Shown piece after piece: positions 41,159-49,559 of a stretch of DNA of 64,000 nucleotides (the first letter of the stretch is position 1; every line of letters begins with the position of its first letter). Position numbers and translations under genes: made by a program. A model generated the notes under the pieces. The model was not told the DNA's origin. It worked only from the letters and a program-made list of their open reading frames with translations, and did no database searches. Origin of the DNA: Levilactobacillus bambusae (lineage in GTDB: Bacteria; Bacillota; Bacilli; Lactobacillales; Lactobacillaceae); the NCBI RefSeq assembly GCF_003124125.1, contig NZ_QCXQ01000002.1, positions 583,070-647,069 of the forward strand. The letters are read 5' to 3'.

Positions 41159-42721
41159 TTATTTTCCCGTAATAACATGAAAATTAGTGGGCTGCTTAGC
41201 TATAACTGGGTCGTGGGTGGTGAAGTAGTCCGTAATCAGTTCACTCATATCCAGGTTAACTTCCCGGACTACTTTATCCACGCCAAACATGGGGTACTCG
41301 CCACCGCCATTGCCCCGGTATTGATTCATCGCTACCTGTAGGAGCTGATCTTCTTCCACGGGTTGACCGTGATAATCCAGTTGGTCGACTCGTGATCCCA
41401 CCGGGAGACGTAAGTCAAAGGTATAATCAATTCCCGAATAAAAGTCGTAGTTATAGTGCTGTACCTTGGGGTGAATAAAAGCATCGCCAACCGTCACTTG
41501 GCCATCCCGGCGTTCAAAATAACTTGCGCACCGTTCCAGGGCCGCCCGCAGCTCAGTTCCACTGATCTCCTCAACCACTAATGTATTCGGGTACACGTAG
41601 CTATTCAAAACTTGCCGGATGGTAACCGTTGATTGGTACCCCCTCACTTCATCATTAAAGAGTGCCGTTGCTGCAATATCCGTACCCGTTGCAGCCATTT
41701 GAACCCGATTAATAAAGTCCAGGTAGGGGTGTCCGGATAAACGCGCCAAAAACGGATTTTCCACCGTCATTTCGACACCGTTTACCCGGCCAAGCGGCTG
41801 ATCCAACCATTCCTGTACCCTGGCTTGCAGGTGGCCCGTTAACGAAATCAGGTTAACGGCTGGCGCCGCCGTCGCCGTTGACAGTAAGCTAGCAGTCGCC
41901 GTGACAACCGTTTTATCCTCTGCCAGTTCCAGGTCAATACATCCCACAAAACGTCCCCGATCCCCGGGTTGGGTAACGGGAACCCCGTGAACCACCGAAG
42001 CAAGCTGCTGGTGCTGATGACCGGTCACCAACGCATCAATACCTGGCACCTGATTCAAAATTCGCAGCCCCTCATTTTCTATGGTCAGCGGTTCGGCTAG
42101 TTCATCCGCTGCCAGATCACCTTCAAACCCACCGTGGTAAGCAACAACCACGACATCCGCAAGTTCCCTTAATTTTGGGACCCAACGTTTAGCCGTCGTC
42201 AGCGCCGATTCAAATGTTAAGCCAGTTAAATGATCCGCGCGTTCCCAGACTGGCACATACGCAGTTGTCAGACCTAAAATCGCAATTTTAACGCCCTGCT
42301 GGTCAATGATTTGGTAGGGGGCATCCACAATATGCTGATCTTTCCCACCTAAAATATTAGCCCCTAAAATTGGATAATTTCGGCCGCTTTCCCCCGCCCG
42401 CAAGTAATCTAACCCATAGTTAAACTCATGGTTACCAAGGATCCCAGCATCCATTGCCATGCGAGCGGTAATTTCCGTCATGATCCTCTGATCAGCAGGC
42501 GGCATTTTTTTTGCAACGTAGCTGGTTAGGGGCGAGCCCTGCAACCAATCGCCGTTTTCAATTGCAATGACCACCTCGTCATCAGCGGCCGTTGTTTTAA
42601 GCCGGTTAATAATCGTTGCCGCCTTTAACATCCCGTAATCCGTCACGTTATCGGGAGTACTGTAATTGGTAGGGTACAAGTATCCATGAACGTCACTCGT
42701 TGATAAAATTTTAATTTTCAT
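41159..42721 (-). CDS. Metallophosphoesterase/5'-nucleotidase (UshA-like)
   Basis: A 520-residue two-domain enzyme. The N-terminal calcineurin-like domain has STSDVHGYLYP, GDWLQGSP, GNHEFNYG, VVAYHGG and TGHQHQ, all metal ligands present. The C-terminal 5'-nucleotidase domain has GGGEYPMFG near the end. There is no signal peptide, so it acts in the cytoplasm, unlike periplasmic UshA. It would release phosphate and nucleosides from nucleotides or related phosphoesters. It is the last gene of the phn-like importer operon, two bases after the permease gene. Confidence 0.9.
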   Translation of the reverse strand: MKIKILSTSDVHGYLYPTNYSTPDNVTDYGMLKAATIINRLKTTAADDEVVIAIENGDWLQGSPLTSYVAKKMPPADQRIMTEITARMAMDAGILGNHEFNYGLDYLRAGESGRNYPILGANILGGKDQHIVDAPYQIIDQQGVKIAILGLTTAYVPVWERADHLTGLTFESALTTAKRWVPKLRELADVVVVAYHGGFEGDLAADELAEPLTIENEGLRILNQVPGIDALVTGHQHQQLASVVHGVPVTQPGDRGRFVGCIDLELAEDKTVVTATASLLSTATAAPAVNLISLTGHLQARVQEWLDQPLGRVNGVEMTVENPFLARLSGHPYLDFINRVQMAATGTDIAATALFNDEVRGYQSTVTIRQVLNSYVYPNTLVVEEISGTELRAALERCASYFERRDGQVTVGDAFIHPKVQHYNYDFYSGIDYTFDLRLPVGSRVDQLDYHGQPVEEDQLLQVAMNQYRGNGGGEYPMFGVDKVVREVNLDMSELITDYFTTHDPVIAKQPTNFHVITGK

Positions 42722-42723
42722 GG

Positions 42724-43533
42724 CTATACCAGCTTCTTTCGCAACTGACCAGAAAGACTGTCAATCATCAAAACCATAATGACAATCCCGAGTAGAATAA
42801 TTCCGACCCGCGGCCAGTTTCTGGTTTGGATGGCAAACAACATGGGGGTTCCTATTCCTCCGGCTCCTACCATCCCTAGAATCGTCGCTGAACGAACCGC
42901 TATCTCAAACCGGTATAGGGTATAGGAAATGAACTCAGGCATAATCGTTGGCAGCGTAGCCAGCATAAAAACCTGACTGGCGTTGCCACCCACACTCACG
43001 ATGGCCTCTTCGGCACCGTTATCCATGTTCTCGATGGCCTCGCTGAATAGCTTGCCCAGCATCCCGACAGAGTGAACACTGACTGCTAACACTCCCGCAT
43101 AGGATCCGGGACCAACCGCTTTAATGAACATAATAGCGAGCACAATCTCGGGAAACGTCCGAATCAGCGTCAGCACTAACTTGCCGCTACCAGAACGCAA
43201 GCGCCACTTCTCGTGACCGCCACGTGCCGCCCAGAAGGCAAACGGCACGCTAATAAACGCAGAGATAATGGTGCCTAAAAAGGCAATTGCGAGCGTTTGA
43301 AGAATTAAAGAAACTAAATCTTCACCACTACCGTTATACACGTAAGCCCAGTCCGGGTGAAAAATTCCCGCTAGAATCGACTTTGAAACGGATCCGGCGG
43401 AGGCTTGAATTCCGCTTAGTTTGAGGCCCTTTAGTGCCCAACCATAGACAACTAAAATGATTAGCGCCCAAACTAACCAGCCGTACCGGTCGTAATAACC
43501 CTTTTTAATTTCTAATTCAGGTGATTTTTCCAT
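42724..43533 (-). CDS. phnE: PhnE-type ABC permease 2
   Basis: A 269-residue permease of the PhnE family (BPD_transp_1). It has about six helices and the EAA-like coupling loop EAIENMDNGAEEAIVSVGGNASQVFMLATLP. It overlaps the preceding permease by one base, a tightly coupled arrangement. The two permeases are paralogues and likely form a heterodimer. Confidence 0.88.
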   Translation of the reverse strand: MEKSPELEIKKGYYDRYGWLVWALIILVVYGWALKGLKLSGIQASAGSVSKSILAGIFHPDWAYVYNGSGEDLVSLILQTLAIAFLGTIISAFISVPFAFWAARGGHEKWRLRSGSGKLVLTLIRTFPEIVLAIMFIKAVGPGSYAGVLAVSVHSVGMLGKLFSEAIENMDNGAEEAIVSVGGNASQVFMLATLPTIMPEFISYTLYRFEIAVRSATILGMVGAGGIGTPMLFAIQTRNWPRVGIILLGIVIMVLMIDSLSGQLRKKLV

Positions 43534-44330
43534 TAAACTAACCGCTCCCTCAAGTAATCGCTCAGAACATTAATAACTAGGACGACCACTAACGTCATGA
43601 TAATAATGGCGGCGGTCTGGCTATAATCAAATTCATTTAGCGACCGCTGGAGGTAAACCCCAATTCCGCCGGCCCCTAAATACCCTAACACCGTCGATGC
43701 CCGGACGTTAATTTCGAGCGTGTACAAAAAATAACTAATGAAGGGATTTAAAACCTGTGGCAGAACCGCCATGTGGACAACTTGCAGTTTATTCGCCCCG
43801 ACGGATTCCATGGCTTCAATGGGCCCATCATCAATGGTCTCAATCACTTCATAAAACAGCTTCGAAATCATCCCGAAGGAAAAGATAGCTAAGGTTACCA
43901 CCCCCGCCGTGGAACCAATCCCAAAAACAGCCACAAAGATTGCGGCTAATAGCAGATCCGGTAGCGTCCGAACTAAATCTAGAAAGAACCGCACCAATCC
44001 ATGCAGCCAGGAATTTTTAACGATATTACTTGCAGCTAGGAAGGCAAACGGAACCGCAAATAATGTTCCAATGGTGGTCCCAATAATCGCCATCTGGAGG
44101 GTTTCCAAAATCGGCTGCCAGATGATCGTAACGTAGGCCCAATCGGGGTGGGACATTCGTACCAGTAAATTAGTAAATTGATCAATATTGGTAAAGAACA
44201 TCGCCAGGTCCACCCCGGAGACTTGTGCGGATAAAAGGACCAAACCCACGGTTAGTAAAACTAGGCTGAGGGTTTTGATATGGTATTTCTGCCCCCACGA
44301 TTGGTGGGGCATCTTTGTCGTTATGTCCAT
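43533..44330 (-). CDS. phnE: PhnE-type ABC permease 1
   Basis: A 265-residue permease, paralogue of the next gene, with six helices and the coupling loop EVIETIDDGPIEAMESVGANKLQVVHMAVLP. GGAGG lies before the start. It sits nine bases after the ATPase gene. The family name comes from phosphonate import, but the transported molecule here may differ (see the PyrR attenuator). Confidence 0.88.
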   Translation of the reverse strand: MDITTKMPHQSWGQKYHIKTLSLVLLTVGLVLLSAQVSGVDLAMFFTNIDQFTNLLVRMSHPDWAYVTIIWQPILETLQMAIIGTTIGTLFAVPFAFLAASNIVKNSWLHGLVRFFLDLVRTLPDLLLAAIFVAVFGIGSTAGVVTLAIFSFGMISKLFYEVIETIDDGPIEAMESVGANKLQVVHMAVLPQVLNPFISYFLYTLEINVRASTVLGYLGAGGIGVYLQRSLNEFDYSQTAAIIIMTLVVVLVINVLSDYLRERLV

Positions 44331-44339
44331 AGTTTCCTC

Positions 44340-45092
44340 CTATACGGATTGATAAATCGCGTTCAAGTCCGACTCGGTTACCCGGTTAATGGGTTCATCG
44401 TAGACCAGCTGACCGGCTCGCATCCCCACAATTCGATCCGCATATTCTAAAGCCAATGGAACTGAATGCAGGTTTACCACCACCGTTATCCCATCCTCCT
44501 GGTTCAACTTTTTCAGGTCATTCATAACGGCCCGGGTCGTCAGCGGGTCTAACGAGGCAATGGGTTCATCGGCCAAAATAATCTTTGGGTCCTGCATTAA
44601 CGTGCGGGCAATCGCCACCCGTTGTTGCTGTCCGCCTGACAATTGATCCGCACGCATGTACAATTTTTCAAGCAGGTTCACCCGATCTAATGCTTCGGCC
44701 GCCTGCAGCTTATCCGCCTTGGTATAGAGGTTTAAAAGGCTTTTCCAGGTAGGGTAATAACTAATCTTGCCCGATAAGACGTTATGCTCAACGGTGGTTC
44801 GTTTGACCAAGTTAAAATTTTGAAAGATCATCCCAACCTTTCGTCGTAGTTCACGCAGCGCCCGGCCCTTTAAGTCGGTAACTTCAACGCCGTCTACGAG
44901 CACACTGCCAGAACTCGGGCGGTGCATTTGGTTAATGGTTCGCATCAGCGTACTTTTACCGGCACCTGATAAACCCACCACGACTAAAAACTCTCCGGGT
45001 TGGACGGTGAGATTAATATCTTTTAACCCAACTGTCCCATTGTCATAAATTTTATTAACGTCCTTAAACTCAATGATTGATTTGGCTTCCAT
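44340..45092 (-). CDS. phnC: PhnC-type ABC ATPase
   Basis: A 250-residue ATPase with Walker [10 protein letters not shown], signature [15 protein letters not shown] and Walker [13 protein letters not shown]. The start is the ATG at 45092, nine bases after GGAGGG; a longer frame has no site. A terminator-like hairpin separates it from the binding-protein gene. Confidence 0.92.
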   Translation of the reverse strand: MEAKSIIEFKDVNKIYDNGTVGLKDINLTVQPGEFLVVVGLSGAGKSTLMRTINQMHRPSSGSVLVDGVEVTDLKGRALRELRRKVGMIFQNFNLVKRTTVEHNVLSGKISYYPTWKSLLNLYTKADKLQAAEALDRVNLLEKLYMRADQLSGGQQQRVAIARTLMQDPKIILADEPIASLDPLTTRAVMNDLKKLNQEDGITVVVNLHSVPLALEYADRIVGMRAGQLVYDEPINRVTESDLNAIYQSV

Positions 45093-45106
45093 TCGGGTTA
45101 TCCCTC

Positions 45107-45159
45107 CAAAAAAATGGCTGGAAATAATCAGAAACAGACTATTTCGACAGCCATTTTTA
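45107..45159 (-). terminator. Intercistronic terminator between phnD-type and phnC-type genes
   Basis: On the minus strand AAAAATGGCTG pairs with CAGCCATTTTTTT, extended by GAAATA/TTATTTC. The T run abuts the ribosome site of the ATPase gene. It would lower expression of the ATPase and permeases relative to the binding protein. Confidence 0.8.
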
Positions 45160-45179
45160 TTCATTTATACTTCCAAAAA

Positions 45180-46127
45180 TTATTTATCTAATTGTGCCGC
45201 TTCCTTATCGTACTTCCGAATGATATCGAAATTACTATCCTTGGAGTCGACGTAACCTTCATGACTGTAAACGCTAGAAATAATTTGGTGACCCTTCTTC
45301 GTCTTCGCGATGTCCTTAAAGGCCTTCGAGATCTTCTTTTGCCACTTCGAACTCATATCACCACGAACGGTAATTGTGTCATTAGGGATCTTAGCCGTGG
45401 TATAAATTGGGACCACCTTTTGCATAATGTCCGGTTCATCCTTCAGAACTAACTTCCGGGCTCCCTGGAAGACAAAGGCGGCATCGGTATTCTTGTTGTA
45501 AACCGACAGAACCCCTTGGTCATGCCCCTTAACCTGAACGGTCTTAATTCCATCCTTATTGATATTGACACCATGGTTCAACATTTCGACTGCGGGATAA
45601 ATCCAGCCAGCGGTTGACGTCGTATCCTGTGTAGCAATGGTCTTATTCTTAAGATCCTGGATGTTCTTAATCCCACTGTCCTTGCGCACTAAAATTTGTG
45701 ATCGGTAGTAGTCCACTAACTTCTTAGTCGATTGATCATTCGGTTCCTTGACACCATAACGTTCGGCTTGGAGGAGCACCTTCGCGTTATATTGCTTGTG
45801 CGCCAACACGTAAGCATCAGGTGGTAAATAACCAACGTCAACCTTCTTAGAACCCATCGCTTCAACGATCGTGTTGTAGTCTGTAGACACCGCAACCTTA
45901 ACCGGGATCCCCAGTTCCTTCTTTAACAGACCTTCTAACGGCTTCGCCTTCGCTTCAATCGTTCCGGCATTTGACGACGGAACAAATTCAACCGTTAACT
46001 GCTTAGGCGTGTAATCGTGACTCTTCTTGCTTGAACTAGCGGTTTTCCCACATCCCGCTAAACCAACGGCCAGTAACATGATCGAAGCAGCCGCAATTTT
46101 GTACTTCCCATGGTGTTCGAATTTCAT
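45180..46127 (-). CDS. phnD: PhnD-type phosphate/phosphonate-binding lipoprotein
   Basis: A 315-residue binding lipoprotein (PF12974) with lipobox LAGC (Cys26). Family motifs: LTVEFVPSSNAGTIEAKAKP, VGYLPPDAYVLAHKQYNAKV and DTTSTAGWIYPAVEML, where the Ser/Thr pair usually binds the phosphate-like group. It is the first gene of a phnDCEE-nucleotidase operon whose leader carries a PyrR-type attenuator, so a pyrimidine nucleotide or phosphorylated nucleoside is a possible ligand. Confidence 0.9.
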   Translation of the reverse strand: MKFEHHGKYKIAAASIMLLAVGLAGCGKTASSSKKSHDYTPKQLTVEFVPSSNAGTIEAKAKPLEGLLKKELGIPVKVAVSTDYNTIVEAMGSKKVDVGYLPPDAYVLAHKQYNAKVLLQAERYGVKEPNDQSTKKLVDYYRSQILVRKDSGIKNIQDLKNKTIATQDTTSTAGWIYPAVEMLNHGVNINKDGIKTVQVKGHDQGVLSVYNKNTDAAFVFQGARKLVLKDEPDIMQKVVPIYTTAKIPNDTITVRGDMSSKWQKKISKAFKDIAKTKKGHQIISSVYSHEGYVDSKDSNFDIIRKYDKEAAQLDK

Positions 46128-46183
46128 CAGTTGGTTCCTCCCAAAATAATAGTCGTTCGTGATTCACCATCATCTTATCGCAT

Positions 46184-46288
46184 AAACACGAACTTAGTCA
46201 ACTTTGTTTTTTATAATGTTTGTTATATATAAAAATATTGATATTTTTACCTTATTTTTACACGTTTAATACATTAAATACGAACTAT
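46184..46288. promoter_or_regulatory. PurBox-like motifs upstream of the phnD-type gene
   Basis: AAACACGAACTTA (46184-46196) and AAATACGAACTAT (46276-46288) resemble the PurBox-like sites at 2408-2506; an inverted ACGAAC core also lies at 46155-46160. They are in the AT-rich stretch between the attenuator terminator and the phnD start. The similarity may point to a shared regulator, but the matches are short. Confidence 0.35.
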
Positions 46289-46304
46289 ATGTAAAATGAT
46301 AAAT

Positions 46305-46420
46305 AAAAAAGCCTCCCGGTAAATTGACCGGAAGGCTAGCTTTTAGGTGGTTTAAAATCTACGGCCCAGTGAAAAAGGGCGTAGTCATTAAAACATCCGA
46401 CTTGCTAGCCTCACGGGACT
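46305..46420 (-). promoter_or_regulatory. PyrR-type RNA attenuator
   Basis: Reading the minus strand: AGTCCCGTGAGGCTAGCAAG (46401-46420) matches the PyrR-binding loop consensus ARUCCNGNGAGGYUNGMAAG throughout. Its AGGCTAGC pairs exactly with GCTAGCCT (46333-46340), which overlaps the 5' arm of a terminator (46305-46337, AGCCT.CCGGT/ACCGG.AGGCT then six T). This is the classic switch: PyrR plus UMP would hold the loop and allow termination; without it the antiterminator forms. The next gene downstream is the phnD-type lipoprotein. Confidence 0.75.
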
Positions 46421-46512
46421 AATTTAAAGTGACGTTCTTCGATTTAATTGTTAACTCATCCTAACATGGATGGCTGATTCTGACTAGGTCTAATTTCTTA
46501 TTGTTCATTAAC

Positions 46513-47775
46513 TTACACCTTTACCGGCCAAATTTTGATCACGAGGTTGCCAAACGCTAGGGCCAAGCAAACCCCTAAACCGAGCGGCAATAGGGCAGAA
46601 TAGTTCAAGTGACAAATTTCAAATAGCATAAACAGGGCCATTAACGGCGCTTGCTGGGAGGTTGCGAGCAACGCACTTGCCCCAATGACAGCGTACTGCC
46701 AAATTTGAATTCCCGGGAAGAACAGACTGGCGACAAAACCAATGACGCCCCCAATAACGGCCCCAATGGAAATCGATGGCGTCAAGGTTCCCCCCGCTGC
46801 TCCTGACTTTAACGTCAGTACCGTTACCGTTCCCTTCGCTAACGCCCCAATCAATAGCGCCGTGGCAGTAGTCGACAGATGCATATGAATAGCGGCCTCA
46901 GCTAACGAGCGCCCGTTACCCATGACTTCTGGAAACGACATGGCAATCAGCCCGGTAACCAGACTAATTAACGGTAACTGCCACAAAATGGTCGCTTTTT
47001 GGGCTTTATGCCGGCCGGCCCACTGAAATGATCGCCGAAACAACGCCCCAACAATCCCGCAAACCGGGGCAATAACCAAAACTAGCAGGAGCGAATCAAC
47101 CGAGAATTTGCCGCTTCCCACTAGGTAGTACGGGTTGAAGCCCCGGAGAATGGACCCCACTAACATGGCAATAATTGACATCGTCAAACTAACGGCAACG
47201 GTCCGCTTAGTGGCCTTTTTCAACAGAATTTCAACGCAGAACATCATCCCCGTAATGGGAGCTAAGTAGATTCCCGCAAAGCCGGCACCCGCAGCCGAGG
47301 CAATCAATAATTTCCGGTCGTCTTCGGTTATTTTAATACTGCGGACCCGGTTCAATAAATCCACCCACGACTGAGCAATGAGCGCCCCTAATTGCCGGGG
47401 AGCAACCTCACGACCAACGGGGCCCCCAGTCCCAACGTAGAATATCTGGGTGATCACATCCACTAAGGTCGACCCCACTGGCATTCGTTTGCCTGCTACC
47501 GCACTGTTAACGCTGCCGGACGGTTTTAAACGGGCACTAATCCACCACCATAGGACGGCCGCAATGAGCCCCCCCACCACTAGCGAAAGTAACCGATGAA
47601 CCGGAGAAATCATGCTGGGAGCCGGTCGAAATGCACTTTCCTCAAAATTCAGAAAAAGCTGTTCAATTAAATCTAAAAATGATCCCAGTACCAAGGCTCC
47701 CGCTCCAACGAAGACCCCCAGCACCACCGTGGAGAGAATCAACGTCAGATTGCTCCGCCGGTTTAACATACTCAT
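46513..47775 (-). CDS. ClC family chloride channel/transporter
   Basis: A 420-residue ClC (PF00654) membrane protein with about ten helices. The selectivity regions are recognisable: GTGGPVGREVAPRQ in place of GREGP, and GGTLTPSISIGA for the GxFxP motif. There is no C-terminal CBS pair. These proteins exchange chloride (or fluoride) for protons and help in acid tolerance. The start at 47775 follows AAGGAAG. The phn-like leader lies downstream. Confidence 0.88.
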   Translation of the reverse strand: MSMLNRRSNLTLILSTVVLGVFVGAGALVLGSFLDLIEQLFLNFEESAFRPAPSMISPVHRLLSLVVGGLIAAVLWWWISARLKPSGSVNSAVAGKRMPVGSTLVDVITQIFYVGTGGPVGREVAPRQLGALIAQSWVDLLNRVRSIKITEDDRKLLIASAAGAGFAGIYLAPITGMMFCVEILLKKATKRTVAVSLTMSIIAMLVGSILRGFNPYYLVGSGKFSVDSLLLVLVIAPVCGIVGALFRRSFQWAGRHKAQKATILWQLPLISLVTGLIAMSFPEVMGNGRSLAEAAIHMHLSTTATALLIGALAKGTVTVLTLKSGAAGGTLTPSISIGAVIGGVIGFVASLFFPGIQIWQYAVIGASALLATSQQAPLMALFMLFEICHLNYSALLPLGLGVCLALAFGNLVIKIWPVKV

Positions 47776-47911
47776 CACTACTTCCTTTATCTAACTTATG
47801 TCAACACATTAAAATAGCCACTCAGCAAGCCAAGTCGCCTGTCCGCTTCTATCTTATCATGCGAGGAGCAATTCAAACCTTAAAAAACACCAGGGATTAA
47901 CCTGGGCACAA

Positions 47912-47978
47912 CCAAAATAGGCAGCACAACTAATTTCGATCAACGAATAATCGAAGCCAGTCGAGCTACCTAATTTAT
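47912..47978. repeat. Nested hairpin element, copy C (degenerate)
   Basis: CCAAAATAGGCAGC and GCTACCTAATTTATT form the outer arms, and TTTCGAT/ATCGAA the core. Several mismatches make this the most decayed copy. A small CCAGG/CCTGG hairpin precedes it at 47890-47905. Confidence 0.5.
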
Positions 47979-47987
47979 TAATAATAA

Positions 47988-48341
47988 CTAAATGTAATAC
48001 AGCATTGTCACTAACCAATCCGGAACCAACCTGAACGGAATAATTTCGAAGGTTAGCACAGCTAAACTAATTAGTACCAGTAACCAAAAGCCATAAAAAA
48101 TGGTTAATCCCTTCACTAGGCTGGATGTTTCCCGGCCCTCTTGTAACCACTGGTGAAGGTACGTTGGAAAGGCTACAAGGCTCATTAACCCGTACAGACA
48201 GTTGCCAATTAAGATTAAACCATCTGGTTGATTGAACGGATTCGTTTTTAATCCAATCCACCCCGAAATAATTAAAAGCCACGGAATGATTGAGATTCCT
48301 AAGTTAATCAGTAACGTTTTGCGCGTGGTGCTGGTTGACAT
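47988..48341 (-). CDS. Small four-helix membrane protein
   Basis: A 117-residue membrane protein with about four helices: around residues 10-28, 38-60, 77-97 and 100-116. Between helices 2 and 3 is a short polar loop (QWLQEGRETSSL). I recognise no family. It stands between a CadD-regulator pair and the ClC gene and has its own start region. Confidence 0.65.
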   Translation of the reverse strand: MSTSTTRKTLLINLGISIIPWLLIISGWIGLKTNPFNQPDGLILIGNCLYGLMSLVAFPTYLHQWLQEGRETSSLVKGLTIFYGFWLLVLISLAVLTFEIIPFRLVPDWLVTMLYYI

Positions 48342-48437
48342 ATTTTTCCCCTTATCCCCTTTAAAGTTAAATGATACTTAACCACCCTAACATCTTTCAG
48401 CGCTAAAGACTAGGGGAATTAAAATAAAATTAAACCA

Positions 48438-48788
48438 TTAAATTTCCTGGTCCACGTCCACCGGCTGGCCATCGTGCGCCCGGCCCTGTAAAACATGGTC
48501 GGTATGCGCTAAAATGGCATCCATTGTCGCTAGAATGTGTGGATCGGTCAGCTGATAATAGACGGATTTACCAACTCGCTGCTGACTAATGAGTTGGTAG
48601 TCCCGAAGTTCCTTTAATTGGTGGGAAAGTGACGATTGTTCAACGTGCAGAATTTCTTGGAGTTCTGTCACGTTGAACTGCTGCTGTTCCAATAAGTACA
48701 AAATTTGAATTCGGGTTTTGTTTCCCAATAGTTTGGCAATTTTCACCGCCTCATCCAGTTTTGCCGGATGAATTAAACGAGTGGTCAT
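48438..48788 (-). CDS. ArsR-family metal sensor, CzrA-type
   Basis: A 116-residue ArsR/SmtB repressor with helix-turn-helix FNVTELQEILHVEQSSLSHQLKEL. The last helix has DPHILATMDAILAHTDH, which is the alpha-5 motif D-x-H-x10-H-x2-H of zinc/cobalt sensors such as CzrA. The Cys motif of CadC is absent. The start at 48788 follows AGGAGG. It is the second gene after cadD (ten-base gap), and an operator-like palindrome precedes that gene. Confidence 0.9.
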   Translation of the reverse strand: MTTRLIHPAKLDEAVKIAKLLGNKTRIQILYLLEQQQFNVTELQEILHVEQSSLSHQLKELRDYQLISQQRVGKSVYYQLTDPHILATMDAILAHTDHVLQGRAHDGQPVDVDQEI

Positions 48789-48798
48789 GTTGTCCCTC

Positions 48799-49407
48799 CT
48801 ATAGCAAGGATACCAAGTGTGAAATCGTCCCCGAGTCAATCAAAACGTACAGCCCTAAAACAATGTAGATGAGGGACGTGGCCGTCTGCCCAAACTTTTC
48901 AAAGAAGGCGTGCACGAGCGGCATGAGCGTCAAATAGTAGGCCGCAAAGATAATGACGGTCAGGACTAGTACGAATAAGAGTAAAATAGCGGGAACGTAC
49001 GCGGTCTTCGTGGTAGCAAAAAACGGAATGTACATCGCCATATTATCCGCTCCGCAGGTGGCAACGGTAATCAAGATGACGTTAGAAATAATTCGGTTGG
49101 GGTTCGCCTTAGCTAAAGTCTCGGCCGCCTTTTCCTCCTCATCATCGGTGGAAAAGAACCCGGTAATTCCCATGTAGATGGGAATCACTCCCAACAACCC
49201 TAATAACCATTCCTCAGGTACCAACTTTAACACATCCGCAATAATTAATGATACGGCCACTAAAATAAAGTTCCCCAGGTAGGCGCCTACGAACACCGGC
49301 CGAGCCAACCGCCCCCGGTAAAGTCCAAACACCAGAAGCAAAATGACAAAGTAATCCGAAGTGGTACCTAGGTACGATAATAATGCCGTTCCTAACGCCG
49401 TTAACAT
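48799..49407 (-). CDS. cadD: CadD family cation transporter, copy 2
   Basis: A 202-residue CadD-type membrane protein, paralogue of the copy at 7393. GTTSDYFVILLLVFGLYRGR, VFVGAYLGNFILVAVSLIIA and ATCGADNMAMYIPFFATT are present. It heads an operon with the CzrA-type sensor. Unlike cadmium-type CadD/CadX pairs, the sensor suggests induction by zinc or cobalt. Confidence 0.88.
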   Translation of the reverse strand: MLTALGTALLSYLGTTSDYFVILLLVFGLYRGRLARPVFVGAYLGNFILVAVSLIIADVLKLVPEEWLLGLLGVIPIYMGITGFFSTDDEEEKAAETLAKANPNRIISNVILITVATCGADNMAMYIPFFATTKTAYVPAILLLFVLVLTVIIFAAYYLTLMPLVHAFFEKFGQTATSLIYIVLGLYVLIDSGTISHLVSLL

Positions 49408-49424
49408 CAGGACCCCTCCTTTTT

Positions 49425-49444
49425 ATATGAAATTAAATTCATAT
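49425..49444. promoter_or_regulatory. ArsR-type operator upstream of cadD
   Basis: ATATGAA, six bases, TTCATAT is a perfect dyad of the type bound by CzrA/SmtB repressors. It lies 18 bases before the cadD start. A further half-site, TTCATAT, is near 49455. Confidence 0.75.
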
Positions 49445-49559
49445 GATTTCTTTTTCATATTACCATATCGCCCGCTAAATAAACACCCCCCTGCGCCCAA
49501 ACTGGTAAATGTATGCTACTGTAACAGTAACTAATCCAAATAACTTGGGGATGATCACT

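Noticed and set aside
46305-46337. Terminator belonging only to the ClC gene
   Set aside because: It lies about 175 bases after that stop and its 5' arm pairs with an upstream PyrR-loop motif, so an attenuator for the next operon fits better.
47776-47911. Fluoride riboswitch before the ClC gene
   Set aside because: No riboswitch core could be recognised and the channel lacks clear fluoride-ClC signatures.
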